Shown one piece after another: positions 50,745-63,808 of a stretch of 64,000 nt of DNA. The notes below the pieces were generated by a model. That model saw only the letters and a program-made list of their open reading frames with translations, was not told the origin of the DNA and ran no database searches. The DNA comes from Chelydra serpentina (lineage: Eukaryota; Chordata; Testudines; Chelydridae): the NCBI GenBank assembly GCA_037349315.1, contig JBAIAC010000024.1, positions 33,219,501-33,283,500 on the forward strand, in the 5' to 3' direction. Each line of letters opens with the position of its first letter. The first letter of the stretch is position 1. The position numbers were made by a program, and so were the translations under genes.

Positions 50745-50875
50745 TCTACGGGAGCATCTAGGAGTACCACTCATAGACCAGAATCCCATTGTGCTAAGTG
50801 CTGTACAAAAACAGAAGAAAAAACAGTCCCTGCCCTAAGGAGCTTACTATCTAAGCATATGGCAAGAGACAACAA
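50745..50875 (+). repeat. Ancient amniote interspersed repeat fragment
   Basis: Contains catctaggagtaccactcat, agaccagaatcccattgtgc, taagtgctgtacaaa and ctgccctaaggagcttac. The reverse complement of this family is at 62385-62490 (gtgcctaaaacaatgggtcc). Class not assigned. Confidence 0.45.
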
Positions 50876-51966
50876 GTGAATACAGACAGACAAGTGGGAG
50901 CGCAAAATGAAACAATGAGACAATAAATAAAGAATTGCAGTTTCCTACTCACAAATCATTGATTTGGATAAAAAATGTTTACTATCCACCTTGCTCTTCA
51001 TCAGGCTCTCGGAGTCCCACCTGTTTCCAGCTGGTGTACACAATTCTTTTGTGCACAGCTGCATGGAATCTTACAATCTGGATTGCTAGTTTATACAATG
51101 AAAATGTTTCTAAAATACATCTCACCAGAAAGAATATTCTGTTTATAATAAATATTACACACAGAGAGATACACTTAAATGTACAGTAGTGAAAACTAAT
51201 CAGCACACAAAAGATGTGTTCTTGTTAAAAACTACTTTTAGGAGCCAGTTAAATTGTGTTGCCTTGTAGACTTGTCCAGGTTTTTATTTTACTTTGCTTT
51301 TTCATTGCAGTTTTAGATTTGTTGCAGAACTGAAATAAAAATAAGCTTCTTATTAAAAACTACCTAGAATAGCAAATCCCATGCAATAAGAGAGTTAACA
51401 ATTGTAAACCCTGTCATGTCTCTGAGAAGCAGAGGAATTATCTTGTTATCAATTTAATAATGGAACATTGAAGTAAATGATGCCATCCACTGACACCAGT
51501 AACACTCTCTCTCCTGGGAAATTCATGTCTGTAGGAACTGTCAATCTAGATGGATATGGACATATTAAACATTGTACCTTCAGTCCATAAATCTATTCTT
51601 TCTATGCTGCCTTAATAAAAAGATTCTGCATGGTGATAAAGACAAGCAATGCAGAATGTCTTGACATTACTGACCTACAGTCCTCCTATTTAAAAAAAAA
51701 ATCTTTCAGAGAGTGGATATTAAATAATTTAACAATCTCTAACTTTCCCTTGTTTTTCCTCATATCTTGTATTTAAAATATCTTCAAGAGTTTTTATGTC
51801 AATGAAGATTTAATAATTACATAAGGATGCAAATAGTGATTAATGCTGTATTTATTATCCAGCTGTCTTTGTTTAGAAATCTAGCTGCTTACAGTCCTAT
51901 CTTTGCTGCTTTATATCTTCTCCACTGGTTTTTCAAACTGAAGTGGAAATAATGTATAGTACATCT

Positions 51967-52016
51967 AAAAACAAACAAACAAACAAAAACTCACACACGG
52001 GGGGGGGGGGGGGCGG
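51967..52016 (+). repeat. (CAAA)n followed by (G)15
   Basis: aaacaaacaaacaaac leads into cacacac and an unbroken run of 15 G at 51999-52013. Confidence 0.85.
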
Positions 52017-53849
52017 TTTGAGATATTTCAGCAAGCAAATAAGACCCAAAAAGTTATAAGCACAAAAATGGGATCTTTTGTTCGCAGGGGGAAAACATCA
52101 ACAGGAATGGAAGAGAACAAAAAGGGCCCCTTCTGAGGCTAAACTGAAATGTTTATTTTCAAAGCAGGAAAAAACTGATCCTGTGACAATGTTCTGTTAT
52201 GATGACTCCAGTTCTATTACATAAAATGACAGATGTAGATTTAATCAGATTATTGGATGGATGTCGGTGAGGTAGACTGGGATATAACTCCAAATTAAGG
52301 CACATAGTCGCTAAGATCCAATGTAAGTCCTCAGGCAAATGAAAACTGGGAGTTGGAGACAAGCCAATTTCTCAATAAAACAATAAAATGTTGTTGCTTT
52401 TGCTGAAACAGGAAGCTAAACAGACCACATCTGATGAGCTGTCACCTGATATAATAGACCAGTAGCTTGATTTCCAGAGATGTTCTCAACCCACAATTCC
52501 CCTTGAAATCAGTCAGAGTTGTCAGAGCACTGCACAAATGAGAAAGGCCCAAATCACAAGTTCTATGTAGTGCTTATTGTAGACACGATAGCAATAGGTG
52601 CAAGTGATAGAACAATACCAGTGAATAAATCTGGCTGCCACAGCAACACAGGAATCCCATGAATTTACATGGAGAACTGGCTGGAAAATTATACTTTTTT
52701 TCTGGGGAAAATGTTATTGGCCAAAAAACTGGGAAAAAAATGTGTTTAAAACCCATAACATTTTCAATGAAAAAATGTGACCATAGATTGAAAAATTGTA
52801 GGCCAAACAATTCAGTTTTTTTATTAAAAATATCAAATGTTTTAGAGGAAAGAAGACACTGTCCGTGAAAATTTTTGTTTAATCAAAAATCCAATTTTCC
52901 ATCAAAAAACAATTTCAAGAGGACATTTTTAATAGGCTTTACTAATGTGAAATATAAATGAAAAGAAACTGAAAGGCCAAAACAATGAGACACTATGAAA
53001 CAACCACATCTCTTCTCAGGGCCCTCACTAATGAACACATTTTGCATGAATGAAAAAAGGCCACCAATACAAGTCCCCAGATGCAGATGTCCAACAAAGG
53101 CAAAATCAGTACCTGGAGAGAACACTTTAGGGAGACAGGAAAGCTGTAGGCGATCAGAAAATCCAGGGTCCTTATATGGGGGAGCTTCAAGAGGTTCATC
53201 AGTTCAGATAAACTCCTCAAAAGTTATCTGATGGCTGCAAACTGGCCTGGAAATTCAACAAGATCTTTGGGATTTTATATTTAGAGTAAGGATGAAAATG
53301 ACAAAGGAATAACTTTTCCCTCAGTCTCTCAGCCTTTTTGGTACTCAACAAAAACAAAATACATATGTGTAATTACATGAATATTAATGAGGGGAAAAAT
53401 ACACAATCTAAACAAGATTGAATCTGGGAGAGGTGTGAAGGTTTGGGTCCGACTCCCAGAAAATCACTGCTGGGAATTTACAGTTCCTGCAGGATTGCTG
53501 CAAAGGTTGTAGCGCCTATGCAGGAGTACTTTTTGAGCAGCGACACTATCAAGAGGAAGCAAGGGAGGCCAGTGTACGATCAAAAGAGCTAATGGAAAGA
53601 GATTATATCTGTTTTTACAATATTTCAGACACAAACTAGAACCTGCAGCTAAAAGTTACCAACAGGGTGCTGACACTTTATTGATTCTTAAGACACAGAT
53701 GGAGAGACAAAACAGGGGAAGAGGCAGCACAAGTTAGTTGGTTTTTCCCCAATACGAATTTTGTAACATCTATCGATCAATCGATCGATGGTACTTATAC
53801 AGCTCCCATTAGTATCTGAGCTCCTCACAGCCTTAACTCCTCTCCATTT

Positions 53850-53945
53850 TAAGCTAATTTTCATTTTACAGATGGGGAACTGAGGTGCAGAAAGCCACAA
53901 TGACTTGCCAAGGTTGCACAGGAAATTTACACAAGTCATTTTGCA
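53850..53945 (+). repeat. Old MIR/CORE-SINE-like fragment
   Basis: Contains attttacagatggggaact, gaggtgcagaaagcc, gacttgccaaggttgcacag, the best conserved segment of MIR-type SINEs. Preceded at 53766-53790 by a short ATCG-type microsatellite. Confidence 0.55.
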
Positions 53946-55307
53946 ATGAGAGCAGTGGTAGATCCCAAACACCAGAGGCCTGGGCACTTGGAGACAGAAT
54001 GAATAGTTTCACTTATTTTTCCATTTTAATATAGTGCATAGCTAATGGTGCAACAGTGATTTACCCCACAGAGGATCTGGCCCTATGCTGCCTGCTAGCC
54101 ATAGCCATGGAAGGAGCAACACAGTGGCCAAACTCTTTTACATGGAGTGCACTAGATATATTTCTTTATACCACTGTATCTCTTACTCATTCTGCCCCCC
54201 TTGCCACAGGACCTGAGCACTGATCTCTCCATTGCTCTCTCTCCCTCTTCATATGTTTTTTCCCCTTCATTTCTCTCTACCATTTCTCTCTTTTCCCCCA
54301 TCCCCTTCCCAGGTTCCCATCTTTCTCTCTCTCTCGCTTTATTCATCTTGCCCCAGTGTTCCTCCTGCTGCCTCCTCTGCCCCCTCCACATACACAGGTC
54401 TCATCTACATTCCCCACTGCCCTTGAGCACAGCTGTCAAATCTCTTTTTGGCAATCAAATTTTGCAAATGAATAATCCTTTTTTCCCCACTGATTAATCC
54501 TTTGGGGGTTCTCCTCTCAACCCGGTTATTGAGTCAGCTCTACACATGCTGTTCCCCTGGTGTATTCCCTCTCCTCTTCCTCTTTCCATCCCAAAGTCTA
54601 TCCTACTCTACCCTTCTCCCTTTTATCCTCTACTTGTCTTTACCAACACCTCCCCTGAAGTCCCATGGCAGACAGATATTAAAGGGGTATCCCAGAGGAG
54701 AAGGAGAAAGGAAAAACATGTCTTTATGCTCTGCTATCTTTTATTCTTCACCTTCTCCCATTACACATCACTGGAATGTTACAGCGGGGATAGGGAGGGA
54801 TACATGAGTTAGTGAATGCAAGGTTGCTTTCTCCTCTACCCAGCCACTCTCTCTGTCTTCATGCCCTGCTCCTTGCACCGCTCGCCTCCCTGTGATGCAG
54901 TGAAGGAAAGGGAAGGACCATTGGGTGAGGAGTGAAGTCAGGGACAGGAGGAAAGGCTGTTCTGCTTGCCTGAAGAAAATGCACCTTAACACCCTTAAAA
55001 CCACCTTCACCAAATAAGGAGACTTCACCAGAGAAGTAGGTTGCATCATGTAATCGGCCACCCAAATACCCCAAGAGAACCTGCTTCAATATAGAAATAA
55101 AATCCCCTCAGATCGCACACCTCTAGTTATCACCTTCTACCCCACCTCACACTGGAACCCATATGGGGTATCAAACAACTACAACCTATACTCAATGGGG
55201 ATACCATCCTGAAAGAAATCTTTCCTGAAACCCCACTTCTGGCTTTCAAACAGTACCCCAACCTCTCCAAGCTTATCAGGCAGTGTGGGGACCCATAGAT
55301 CGCAATT

Positions 55308-55415
55308 TTGTCACAGATATTTTTAGTAAAAGTCACAGACAGGTCACGGCTTCCATGATTTTTTCTTTATTGCCCGTGACCTGTCCGTGACTTTTACTAA
55401 AAACATCTGAGACAA
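55308..55415. repeat. Foldback MITE-like palindrome
   Basis: Two arms of about 43 bp (55308-55350 and 55373-55415) pair almost perfectly: left ttgtcacagatatttttagt with right actaaaaacatctgagacaa, and left gtcacagacaggtcacgg with right ccgtgacctgtccgtgac. A T-rich loop of about 22 bases separates them. Target duplication not identified, so superfamily is open. Confidence 0.65.
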
Positions 55416-55479
55416 ACTCTTGGCCTTATTTAAAATGTGTGCTAATTACTTATGCTAAACCCCTTGCACCTGATGTTCC

Positions 55480-55612
55480 ACCTTGCATTTTGCAGTGATG
55501 CTGGGAGCACCTTTCCCGGTCCTGAAGAAGAACTCTGTGTGGCTCGAAAGCTTGTCTCTTTCACAACAGAAGTTGGTCCAATAAAAGATACTACCTCACC
55601 CACCTTGTCTCC
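55480..55612 (+). repeat. Interspersed repeat, vertebrate-wide family (unnamed)
   Basis: Includes gaagaagaactctgtgtggc, tcgaaagcttgtctctttca, gaagttggtccaataaaaga and cctcacccaccttgtct, a combination common in reptile genomes. A related sequence in reverse is at 62935-63055. I do not know the formal name. Confidence 0.5.
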
Positions 55613-56167
55613 TTAAAGAAACTATGTTATTCAATGAAATCCATCCTGAAAAATAGGAAATCCACTGCAGGTCACATGGAATTTAAAGGCTCTGGGATGG
55701 TTTTATTCGATTTAAAAACTACAATTACCTTACCTCCCAATGCCACACATTTCCCTACCTTCAACATCTGTGCTTTTAGGTCACAATTCAGGAAAGCATG
55801 CACTGTGATGGGAGTAATCATGTACTTAAAGCTAAGCACAGACTAAATTGCTTTGCTGAATTGAGACCTAAAAGCGCAAGTGAAAGTAAACAATACAAGT
55901 CAAGACAGAACATACATAGAGCAGATATGGCCATAGCTAATTGAATGCTAACTGTATGTACAGAAATAATAGCAGCTAAAATGGACACATTTACTTTTGA
56001 TATGATCATCATTCTATGAAGTCAGTATGTTCTTATCCTTTCACAAAAGGGTCTGATATTACAAACTCTGCCACTTTGACTTCACTGAATGACAGTCCAG
56101 TCATAATATGGGAACGTGCTTACTTTAGCTATCAATACCATACCATTAGCTATACTGCAGCCTCACA

Positions 56168-56240
56168 CTCAGGGCCAGCTTTAAGCCGATTCCTCCAATT
56201 CCCTAGAATCGGTCCCCACGCCCAAGGGGGCCCTGCTCAC
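56168..56240. mobile_element. hAT-type terminal fragment
   Basis: tcagggccagctttaagc, then ccctagaatcggtccccac and aagggggccctgctc resemble the end of a turtle DNA element. Only one end is seen. Confidence 0.35.
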
Positions 56241-59200
56241 ACTACCCTCCCTCACAAACAAAATGATTCATACTTTAATTCCCCACAACTTTTAAGTAAT
56301 GAGAATTACAGCGAATTACAGATCCAATCATGGCATACTTTTTGTGGACAGCAGAATTAATACCCAACTCTAAAAGAGAAGCCCAAATTCAAATTTTCTC
56401 TATTGTTGCAATTACTAGCTATGTCCCACTGCCTCAAGGTATCTAATGTGCCACTGCCTGAAAGACATCGCTGTAGGAACATGATCCTGAATTTCATCCT
56501 TCTGCAAGTCTGAAGCAGGCAGGCCTGGTTTAGGTCCTGGCATACACTGGTATTTGTGACTTTTTTAGTATCTAGTAATTGACTGCCCGCCTGTATCAAC
56601 ATCAGTTTTTTGCTCTCAAGAAATCATTTTCGTAATGTTATTTTAAAATAATTTTAGCACTTAATACTTAATGGTTTCCTCTAAGTCCTGATCAAATGGC
56701 CACATAGATGGCTAAAATTAGACCCATTTTATTAGGTTTCAGAAGTGGAGACAACACTGAAGAAAATTAAACATGAAACAGGATATAAAACCATTGATAG
56801 GTGGTGAATGTGGTGGTGTCTAAGGTTTTGTGAACCTTACAAGCTTTTTTGGATTCATGGCATTCAAAAACAAAAACAAAACAAACCCAAGCTCAAGTTT
56901 TGCAAAATCTTTTCTTCCTATAACTCAGGATTTTCTTCAAGAGCAATTAGATTAAAAAGTTTCCCAATTAAAGAGAACGCTGTGCTTTCTACTAGGGAGA
57001 GAAGAACTACATCCTCAAAAAGATAGGCTGGCTCAAATGGGTGAACTGCTTAAGATACACACTGGTTCTCTATTTCATCATTGAACTTTTTCTCTCTGTA
57101 TTTCCTTTTCCACAGTCTCTCCTAAGTGGGACGAAAACCCAATGAGTCATGTAGCATCATGTTCAAATCCCAAGATGGTAGGACTTCAACATTTCCTTTT
57201 GAGAGATACGATCTGGAAATCTCGTGAGTGGGTAGTTTTATTTTTGAATACAGACATTCTAATTTACTTAAGTAGCTAGCTGTTATGTTTGATGACCCAA
57301 GCAGTCTTTTGGCTGCACTCCAGAAGCAAATAAGACACAAAATTAAGGGCAGGGATCTGGCAATTCCCTTCAGACAAATCTCTTCTCCTTGACTGCCAGT
57401 TCCACCCACTTCTTGTTAATCTTTTAAGGAAGCAAACCAGTGAATGCTGAGAAACCGATAACAATTTTCACTAAATATGCAATCCATTTAACTGTAATCT
57501 AACTTGTTCAGAACTACTGATGTGTTATTAGACATTTTCCTAAGTGAAATTTTAATAGTTTATGGGACTTTATTTTAGTTAGAATGAAAAATATGTGAGC
57601 CTAATCACCATCCAGTATAGAAGAGGTTTTAGCACCATCCTAGTTACTGGCAGACGTTCAGCCAAAAAGGTAAGTAAACTGAGAATATACACTAGATCAG
57701 ATCCTGGGCTACATTAGAGCAACTTTGAGCCCTTCCTTCCAAGACCAAAGCTGACCAAAATATGGTGTAACCAGGCACAGAAGGATTCCATCACAGCAGA
57801 TGGGAATCATCCAGTGCCCCACAATCTGCTTCTCCCATACCAATCCGTTCCATGAGGCTAACACAGAGGCCATGGCTGGGATGTCCCTATGCTCCAGCGA
57901 TCCCCAGCAACAATAATAGCTTGTTGGCAACTGGCAAAACGTATAATAGTCATTAGGCTGCTCTAAATTCTGCCAGGGGACCAGATTGGTGAAAATCACC
58001 CTAACACCGGGGGAGTGCAAAGGTGGCTTTAAACTTAAAGCCACTTTTGCAATCTTCTTCTGCGCTGCACCAACTGCTACTTGGCCACAGATTGGGATCT
58101 GGGCCATTCTGGTAGACTAGGAACTCCCACATATTGTTCAACTGTCTCATGCACTTTTTAGGAGTCCAGGACTTGCAGGTGTATTCAGCCTTTAATATGG
58201 TGCTGAGACCCATGGAAAAGACAGGATTTGGCTCACAGTAAAGCTCCTTAACCCTTATGCACCTAGAAAAAAGTGGTCTGATTTTCATAGGTGTTGGGCA
58301 ATCCAGCTCTCACTGAAATCAACTGTCGATACTCAACTCTTTGCAAATGAGTCTACTTCTATTTAGGTGCTAAAATATGGATTTAGGAACTGAACTTTAG
58401 GCACCCAGATTTCAAAACTGTGACCCTACTTAACTGCTATTGTATAAATTAACACAAATCAGTGTAAAGTGCTAGTTTTATCACAATCACTAAGAACACA
58501 GAGAATACTTTAAAATGAAAATGAAATGGACTAGGAAATGTAGGGATAAAAATGTGAAATAGTTGGGTGTAAAACACAAATCTCTGAAGCAATTTCCCTG
58601 GAGGGGACCATGCAAGTGGCAGAGGACAAAGCAAAAGAGAACTTGTTAATGTTATCAACAATACAGTTTTAAATTTAAACAAAGAATGAATAAATGTCTA
58701 CTTGCAGCTGATGTGAAAAGGAGCCTTTCAAATAGTCTCTTGAATGTAAGCCTCTAGGAAAGAAAGGTGTTTAGTGTGAGATTTTTCTTTTAAACATTAA
58801 AGCAGACATTCTTCCTTCCCTCTGGATATGCTTACTGTACCAGAATAGCAGACACCAAGACCCTGTGTAGAAATGAGGGGCTCCTCTATTGGGTCAAGCT
58901 GATATTGGGCACCTGAACCCGGCATGAGGGTGCTTGGTAATTAATGCTGAAGAGGTATATTTTTTTTAACTCAAATCAGAATTTACAAAGACTTAGAGTG
59001 ACTATGTAAGATGGGAAATAAAAACTGGGAACACTAGAGGTACAGCGAAGGTTGAAGAAAAAGGCTAGGCAGGGTTTTATGGTGCCAATTGTTACATCTG
59101 ATTTACTAATAAAGCCAAATTATGGGTGTATTAGTAATATATACAGTAGGGGTATGATCAGTTCAGAGCACAGTGGGAATTGTACCTGTTTATGCATACT

Positions 59201-59318
59201 CTGCTCAGTGTATATATACTGAATATATTCAAAAAAGTAATTGTCTCAGAACCTCCCACTCCCACATCACAGACTGAAGTGCTGCTTTGCGAAATGATGA
59301 ATTAAAATATGAGTTTAA

Positions 59319-59571
59319 GGCCTTGTCTACACTAGAAAGGGTTTTCCAGCAAACATTCCTAATGTAGACACATCTAATAGGGTTCTTTTGCCACTACATC
59401 TTATACTAGTTCCCTGAATGAAATGAACTATACCAGTAATAGGAATCTTTTGCTGGAATAACTGTCTACACTAGGGCTTTTGCTGGCACAGCTATGTCAA
59501 ACTGAGTGTGATTTTTTTCACATTCCTAACCAACATAGCTATGCTAGCAAAATTTAAGTCTAGATTAGGCC
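59319..59571. mobile_element. PIF/Harbinger-type MITE
   Basis: Ends ggccttgtctacactag and, reverse-complemented, ggcctaatctagac. Both are flanked by TAA (59316-59318 and 59572-59574), fitting the TWA target of PIF/Harbinger. 253 bp, no coding capacity. The motif gtctacactag recurs internally at about 59465. It lies 15 bp from the next element, whose ends are similar. Confidence 0.65.
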
Positions 59572-59586
59572 TAAGTATTTTTCTTA

Positions 59587-59883
59587 GGGCTGGTCTACAC
59601 TAGCCCCCAAGTTCGAAGTAAGATACGCGACTTCAGCTACGTGAATAACGTAGCTGAAGTCAAAGTATCTTATTTTGAACTTTAAAGTACTCACCACTGG
59701 TCCACACAGCGGCGCGTAGGCTCCCCCGTCGACTCCACCTGCTCCGTTCGCAGAGCAGGATTACCAGCGTCGACGGGGGAGCACTTTCTGGTTCGATTTA
59801 TCGCGTCTAGACAAGACGCGATAAATTGAACCCAGAAGATCGATCCGAAGCCTCCGACGCAGCGGGTAAGTGTAGACTAGCCC
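59587..59883. mobile_element. PIF/Harbinger-type MITE, multi-hairpin
   Basis: Ends gggctggtctacac and gtgtagactagccc form a near-perfect inverted repeat. Flanking TTA at 59584-59586 and 59884-59886 is identical. Internal palindromes: acttcagctacgt with acgtagctgaagt (about 59630-59660); ctcccccgtcgac with gtcgacgggggag (about 59721-59780); gatttatcgcgtct with agacgcgataaat (about 59795-59826). Same family as 26295-26579. Confidence 0.85.
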
Positions 59884-61769
59884 TTAGTGAGGGGAACAGA
59901 ATATTACTACTGAAATGAAGTACAGAATATGGACTATGGGAGCAACATATACTTTTTGCTATTTGAGTGTAAATTTGCTTTTTTATTATTATTATATAAA
60001 TTCTGCTTAGAGAAAAAATGAATTATGTAAATCACATACATTCAGTGTCTTCTAAAAGATTAGCAGTCAGTTCTGATACACTATTTTAAAGCTATTGTAC
60101 ATTTTAAAAGGTCTAATTTTGAAATTTACTTAATTGACTGTAACAAACACAGAATGGAAATGGGGAAGAAATATTTGGTGGATAAATGCTTTGCACAGGT
60201 AATAAGGCTGGCAGAATTTCATCATTTCTAAGAACGGTTCAATGGGTTGTTTTAAGACTTTAGTTTTTGACGGATCGTTGGCTATTAACAGTTTTAAAAA
60301 CCATAAAATTTAACCTTTTTTTTTTTTAACTTAACATTGCCACAAGGTCATTTTTACCTCATATGGCAATATCCACAATCTAACATTAAAACAATAATGA
60401 TCCAGGAGCAGGGCATTTCTTAGAGATCAATGACTGGGCTGGGAGGAGGTGATAGCCTGAGGCATTGCTGAGAGCCGTTGACTCCAGCTGGTTTATACAG
60501 GGCATTTCTAGAAAGAATGAATGCTCTGTTCATTAGCCAATCAGACTGCCGGAATCATTTCTCAACATTCTATTGGACATTTAACGACTTACAAATTCAA
60601 AAGATGGTTATTTTTTAAAAAGTGCCTATGTGTGTTCTTGCTAAGACATACAGCCTCTAAAGAAAAATGAGAAAAGGAGAGCTCTACCTTAATAACATGA
60701 ATAAAAATATGCAATTCATCATGTGACCATCAATAATTGATCATCAGATTCGGGAACAATTTTTTTTAGTACATTAGTGTGTATATTTTTAGAGCATTTC
60801 CCTTATCAGCACTCATTCTAAAAGGCTGTTCATATGTTATTTCAAAAAGGAATTTTTAGCACTGGCAATAGCTAAAAGTAATGTGAGCACTAAACCAGCA
60901 TCAGCTGACTCTGGCCATTAAGGGGTTTGTCTTTTCCAATAATCAAGTACAGCTCTCTGCACATTTTCCAGGATGGGTCTGGTGGAGTATTCCAGAAACT
61001 GCTTTAATTTTTTCCTAGCTCTCACCCTGAGGCAAAAGTTTTAAAGACCCTCTTGTAGTCTTCATAAAACTGTGAAAATTGTCCTTTTCTAACAGGATCA
61101 ATAACTTACACTCTAAACCAAAAGATTCTTCTTTGTGTAAGTACAAATTTCCCATCTAGCTTACTGCACCATACCATGATTTACTATTTGTCAAACTTGG
61201 CTGTAAAAGTAAACAAACAAAATAAACCATGACTTTATAAAATGCATGAAAATAATCTAACTCGGCACTAACACAGTTTGACTGGTTGTTCAACAAAGCA
61301 ATAGTTTTCAAACCCAAATCATGAAACATCTTATCACATTTCTCCTCGAGGTCCTCATTTGTCACCAGAAACACTGTACACTTGATGCACAGATTAACTC
61401 CTAGATACTTCATTGTATTTACTGTGGGGTAACAGTCTCAGTCACAAATTGCAACTGCAGATAAAAGACGTGTGTTCTCTTGAAATTCAATTTCGTCCCA
61501 CAACCATTTGAACTTAGTGGCATTAGAGTCTCTGCTCTTCTATCAGATTAGTAATAAAATACTTTAAAAAAAGTAAAAAAATATTGTCACAATGACCAGC
61601 TGCAAAGCATGCTCTTTTGGGGCCAAATTTTCAGCAGGGTTCCTTAACTTCGCAAATATTGTAGAAATGCTTACAGAGACCTATCGAAAATGTGGCCTTT
61701 CAGATCTTAGCACACTTGAAGAGAACATTTTCATTAACAATATGAAACCTTATCTGCATATATCACCTT

Positions 61770-62105
61770 CCAGACTCATAGACATTAAGGTCAGAAGGGA
61801 CCATCGTGATCATCTAGTCTGACCTCCTGCATATTGCAGGCCACAGAACCTCACCCACCTACTCCTGTAATAGACCCCTAACCCCTGGCTGAGTTACTGA
61901 AGTCCTCAAATCATGGTTTAAAGACTTCCAGTTACAGAGAATTTACCATTTACATTAGTTTAAACTTGCAAGAGATCCATGCCCCATGCTGCAAAGGAAG
62001 GCAAAAAATGTCCCGGGTCTCAGCTCATCTGACCCAAGGGAAAATTCCTTCCTGACCCCAAATAGGGCGATCAGTTAGATCCTGAGCATGTGGGCAAACT
62101 GGTGG
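61770..62105 (-). mobile_element. CR1 LINE 3' untranslated region fragment
   Basis: Begins ccagactcatagacattaag and follows, in reverse, the 3' region of the CR1 at 37130-37585: gaccatcgtgatcatctagt, ctcacccacctactcctgta, catggtttaaagacttcc, ttccttcctgaccccaaat. No ORF2 is kept. Confidence 0.8.
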
Positions 62106-62159
62106 CAAGGATCCCATGACTGATTCAATTTGAATTTAATGCTGATGTCAAAATACAGC

Positions 62160-62490
62160 ACAGGCAGTGTGGTCCAATGGCTAGTGCACCTGACCAGAAG
62201 TTAGGAAAATTGTGTCTAACAATTGTGTCTAGTGCTGTGTCTAACACTAAGGGCTTGTCTACATAGGGACATTTACCCGCAAAATTATACCGGTTTAGTT
62301 CTGCTGTGTGATCTGAGGTAAATCACTTCGTCTTGCTGTACCACTTTTCCCCTTCCAACCATTTGACTGTCACACATATTTAGACAATAAGCTCTTTAGA
62401 GCAGAGATTGTATCTTATTATATGTTTGTATAGTGCCTAAAACAATGGGTCCTTGATCTCAGTTGAGGCCCACTAAGTGCTACTGTAATG
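62160..62490. repeat. Old MIR-like SINE, interrupted by a MITE fragment
   Basis: The head at 62160-62205 (cagtgtggtccaatggctag, cacctgaccagaagttagg) is tRNA-like. The body resumes after an insertion with ctgctgtgtgatctgaggta, and the 3' part has aataagctctttagagcaga and agtgcctaaaacaatggg. The piece at 62251-62300, gggcttgtctacatagggac onward after TAA, belongs to a MITE with the same end type as those at 59319-59883. Confidence 0.45.
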
Positions 62491-62934
62491 CAAAAACTAA
62501 CAGCAGCAACAACTGGGGGGGAGGGGAGGACAGATGATTTTCTTGCTCGGCTAAATGTTTTCATTTACAAAACAGCTACATCAAAAGTGAATTGTGTGTG
62601 CTGGCTATTCTAAAAATAGTTCTGTGTTTGCTGGATGCTTAAAATGAAAATGTCAGTTCAACAACAAAATCGATAGACCACTCCCTGTTCAAAGTAATAC
62701 TATCAACATGAAATGTTAAAATAAAATAATATGTTCAAAGACATTTCTGTGGGTCCCAGCTGAACCTTCAACTCTAAATATCTAAACTTCAACTAGTTTA
62801 AAATCTAAACCCAAATTTTGTAGCTCTCAATCCCATCTCTATTAATATTTAGATCACAAGAGGCCTGAATACTTATTTTTTGTGCCGCAAGGAAAAAAGG
62901 ATGAGACACAGAGATTCTCTCCTTAGACAGCGAC

Positions 62935-63055
62935 AAAGAGTCCTGGGGCACCTTATAGACTAACAGACATATTGGAGCATAAGCTTTCGTGGGTGAATAC
63001 CTACTTTGTTGGATGCAAGGATCTACAGATCCAGACTAACATGGCTACCCCTCTG
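62935..63055 (-). repeat. Interspersed repeat, turtle-abundant family (unnamed)
   Basis: Contains aagagtcctggggcacctta, tagactaacagacatattgg, ataagctttcgtgggtgaat and catggctacccctctgata. Frequently seen in reptile sequence; read on the minus strand it is arranged like 55480-55612. Confidence 0.5.
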
Positions 63056-63808
63056 ATACTTGTTTCCTTAGGCAGAAGAATGAGAACTCAAATGCATATA
63101 ATGGTAGCCTTTCTGCCAATCTTAAACCAGCCTCGTTGTTAGCACCCATTTTTGAACATACTAGTTATGCTTGAAAAAGTGCAGAGGCACCACCTGCAGA
63201 TGTGCATGTAAATCAGATTTATAGTTGTGCAACTCCTTGGTCACCCCACTAGCCTGGATGGGGCTTTGGTGTGTCCAGGAGTAATTGAGTGGGAGGAGGG
63301 TGAAATCTCAGCTCCCATTTGGTTGGCAATAAAGGTTTCTGCCCCTAAGGGGTAGCCATTTTGGGCTTCTTGTTTCAGCCCTACCCTTCCCACTCTTAAA
63401 CTAATATATGCTGGATCTCATATGATGCTAGGGGCTAGGCCTGGAAAGGATTGCTCCCGTATGACAAAACTGACAAACTGCCGTGCACCTTTTTTCAACT
63501 ACCACCCAGAATCCTGGGGTCTGGTTTTGGCAAGTTTATATTAAAATTGTCACAATATTGGGAGTGTTTAGTACTGTTTGTGGGCAGGTGTGTTATTTGC
63601 TATGGGGCAGTTGCAGCCTGACCTTGGTTCCCCACACACAACTTTTAGACAACTGTGCAAGGAAGCAGATTTTTTCTGGCTGCTCTCCATCATTATGGAG
63701 GGGCAGCCAGGTCAAGTTTAAGTGGTGTGACCCCATGCACCACGTCACAATGCCACTTACTAAAATTTAGCCCACGGCCCCTCCATCATGATGGCAGGGC
63801 ATCTGGGC

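Noticed and set aside
54152..54391. Arg/Glu-rich 79-codon frame on the minus strand, opposed by Ser/Pro-rich frames
   Set aside because: Low-complexity CT-rich stretch; no homology pattern or splice context.
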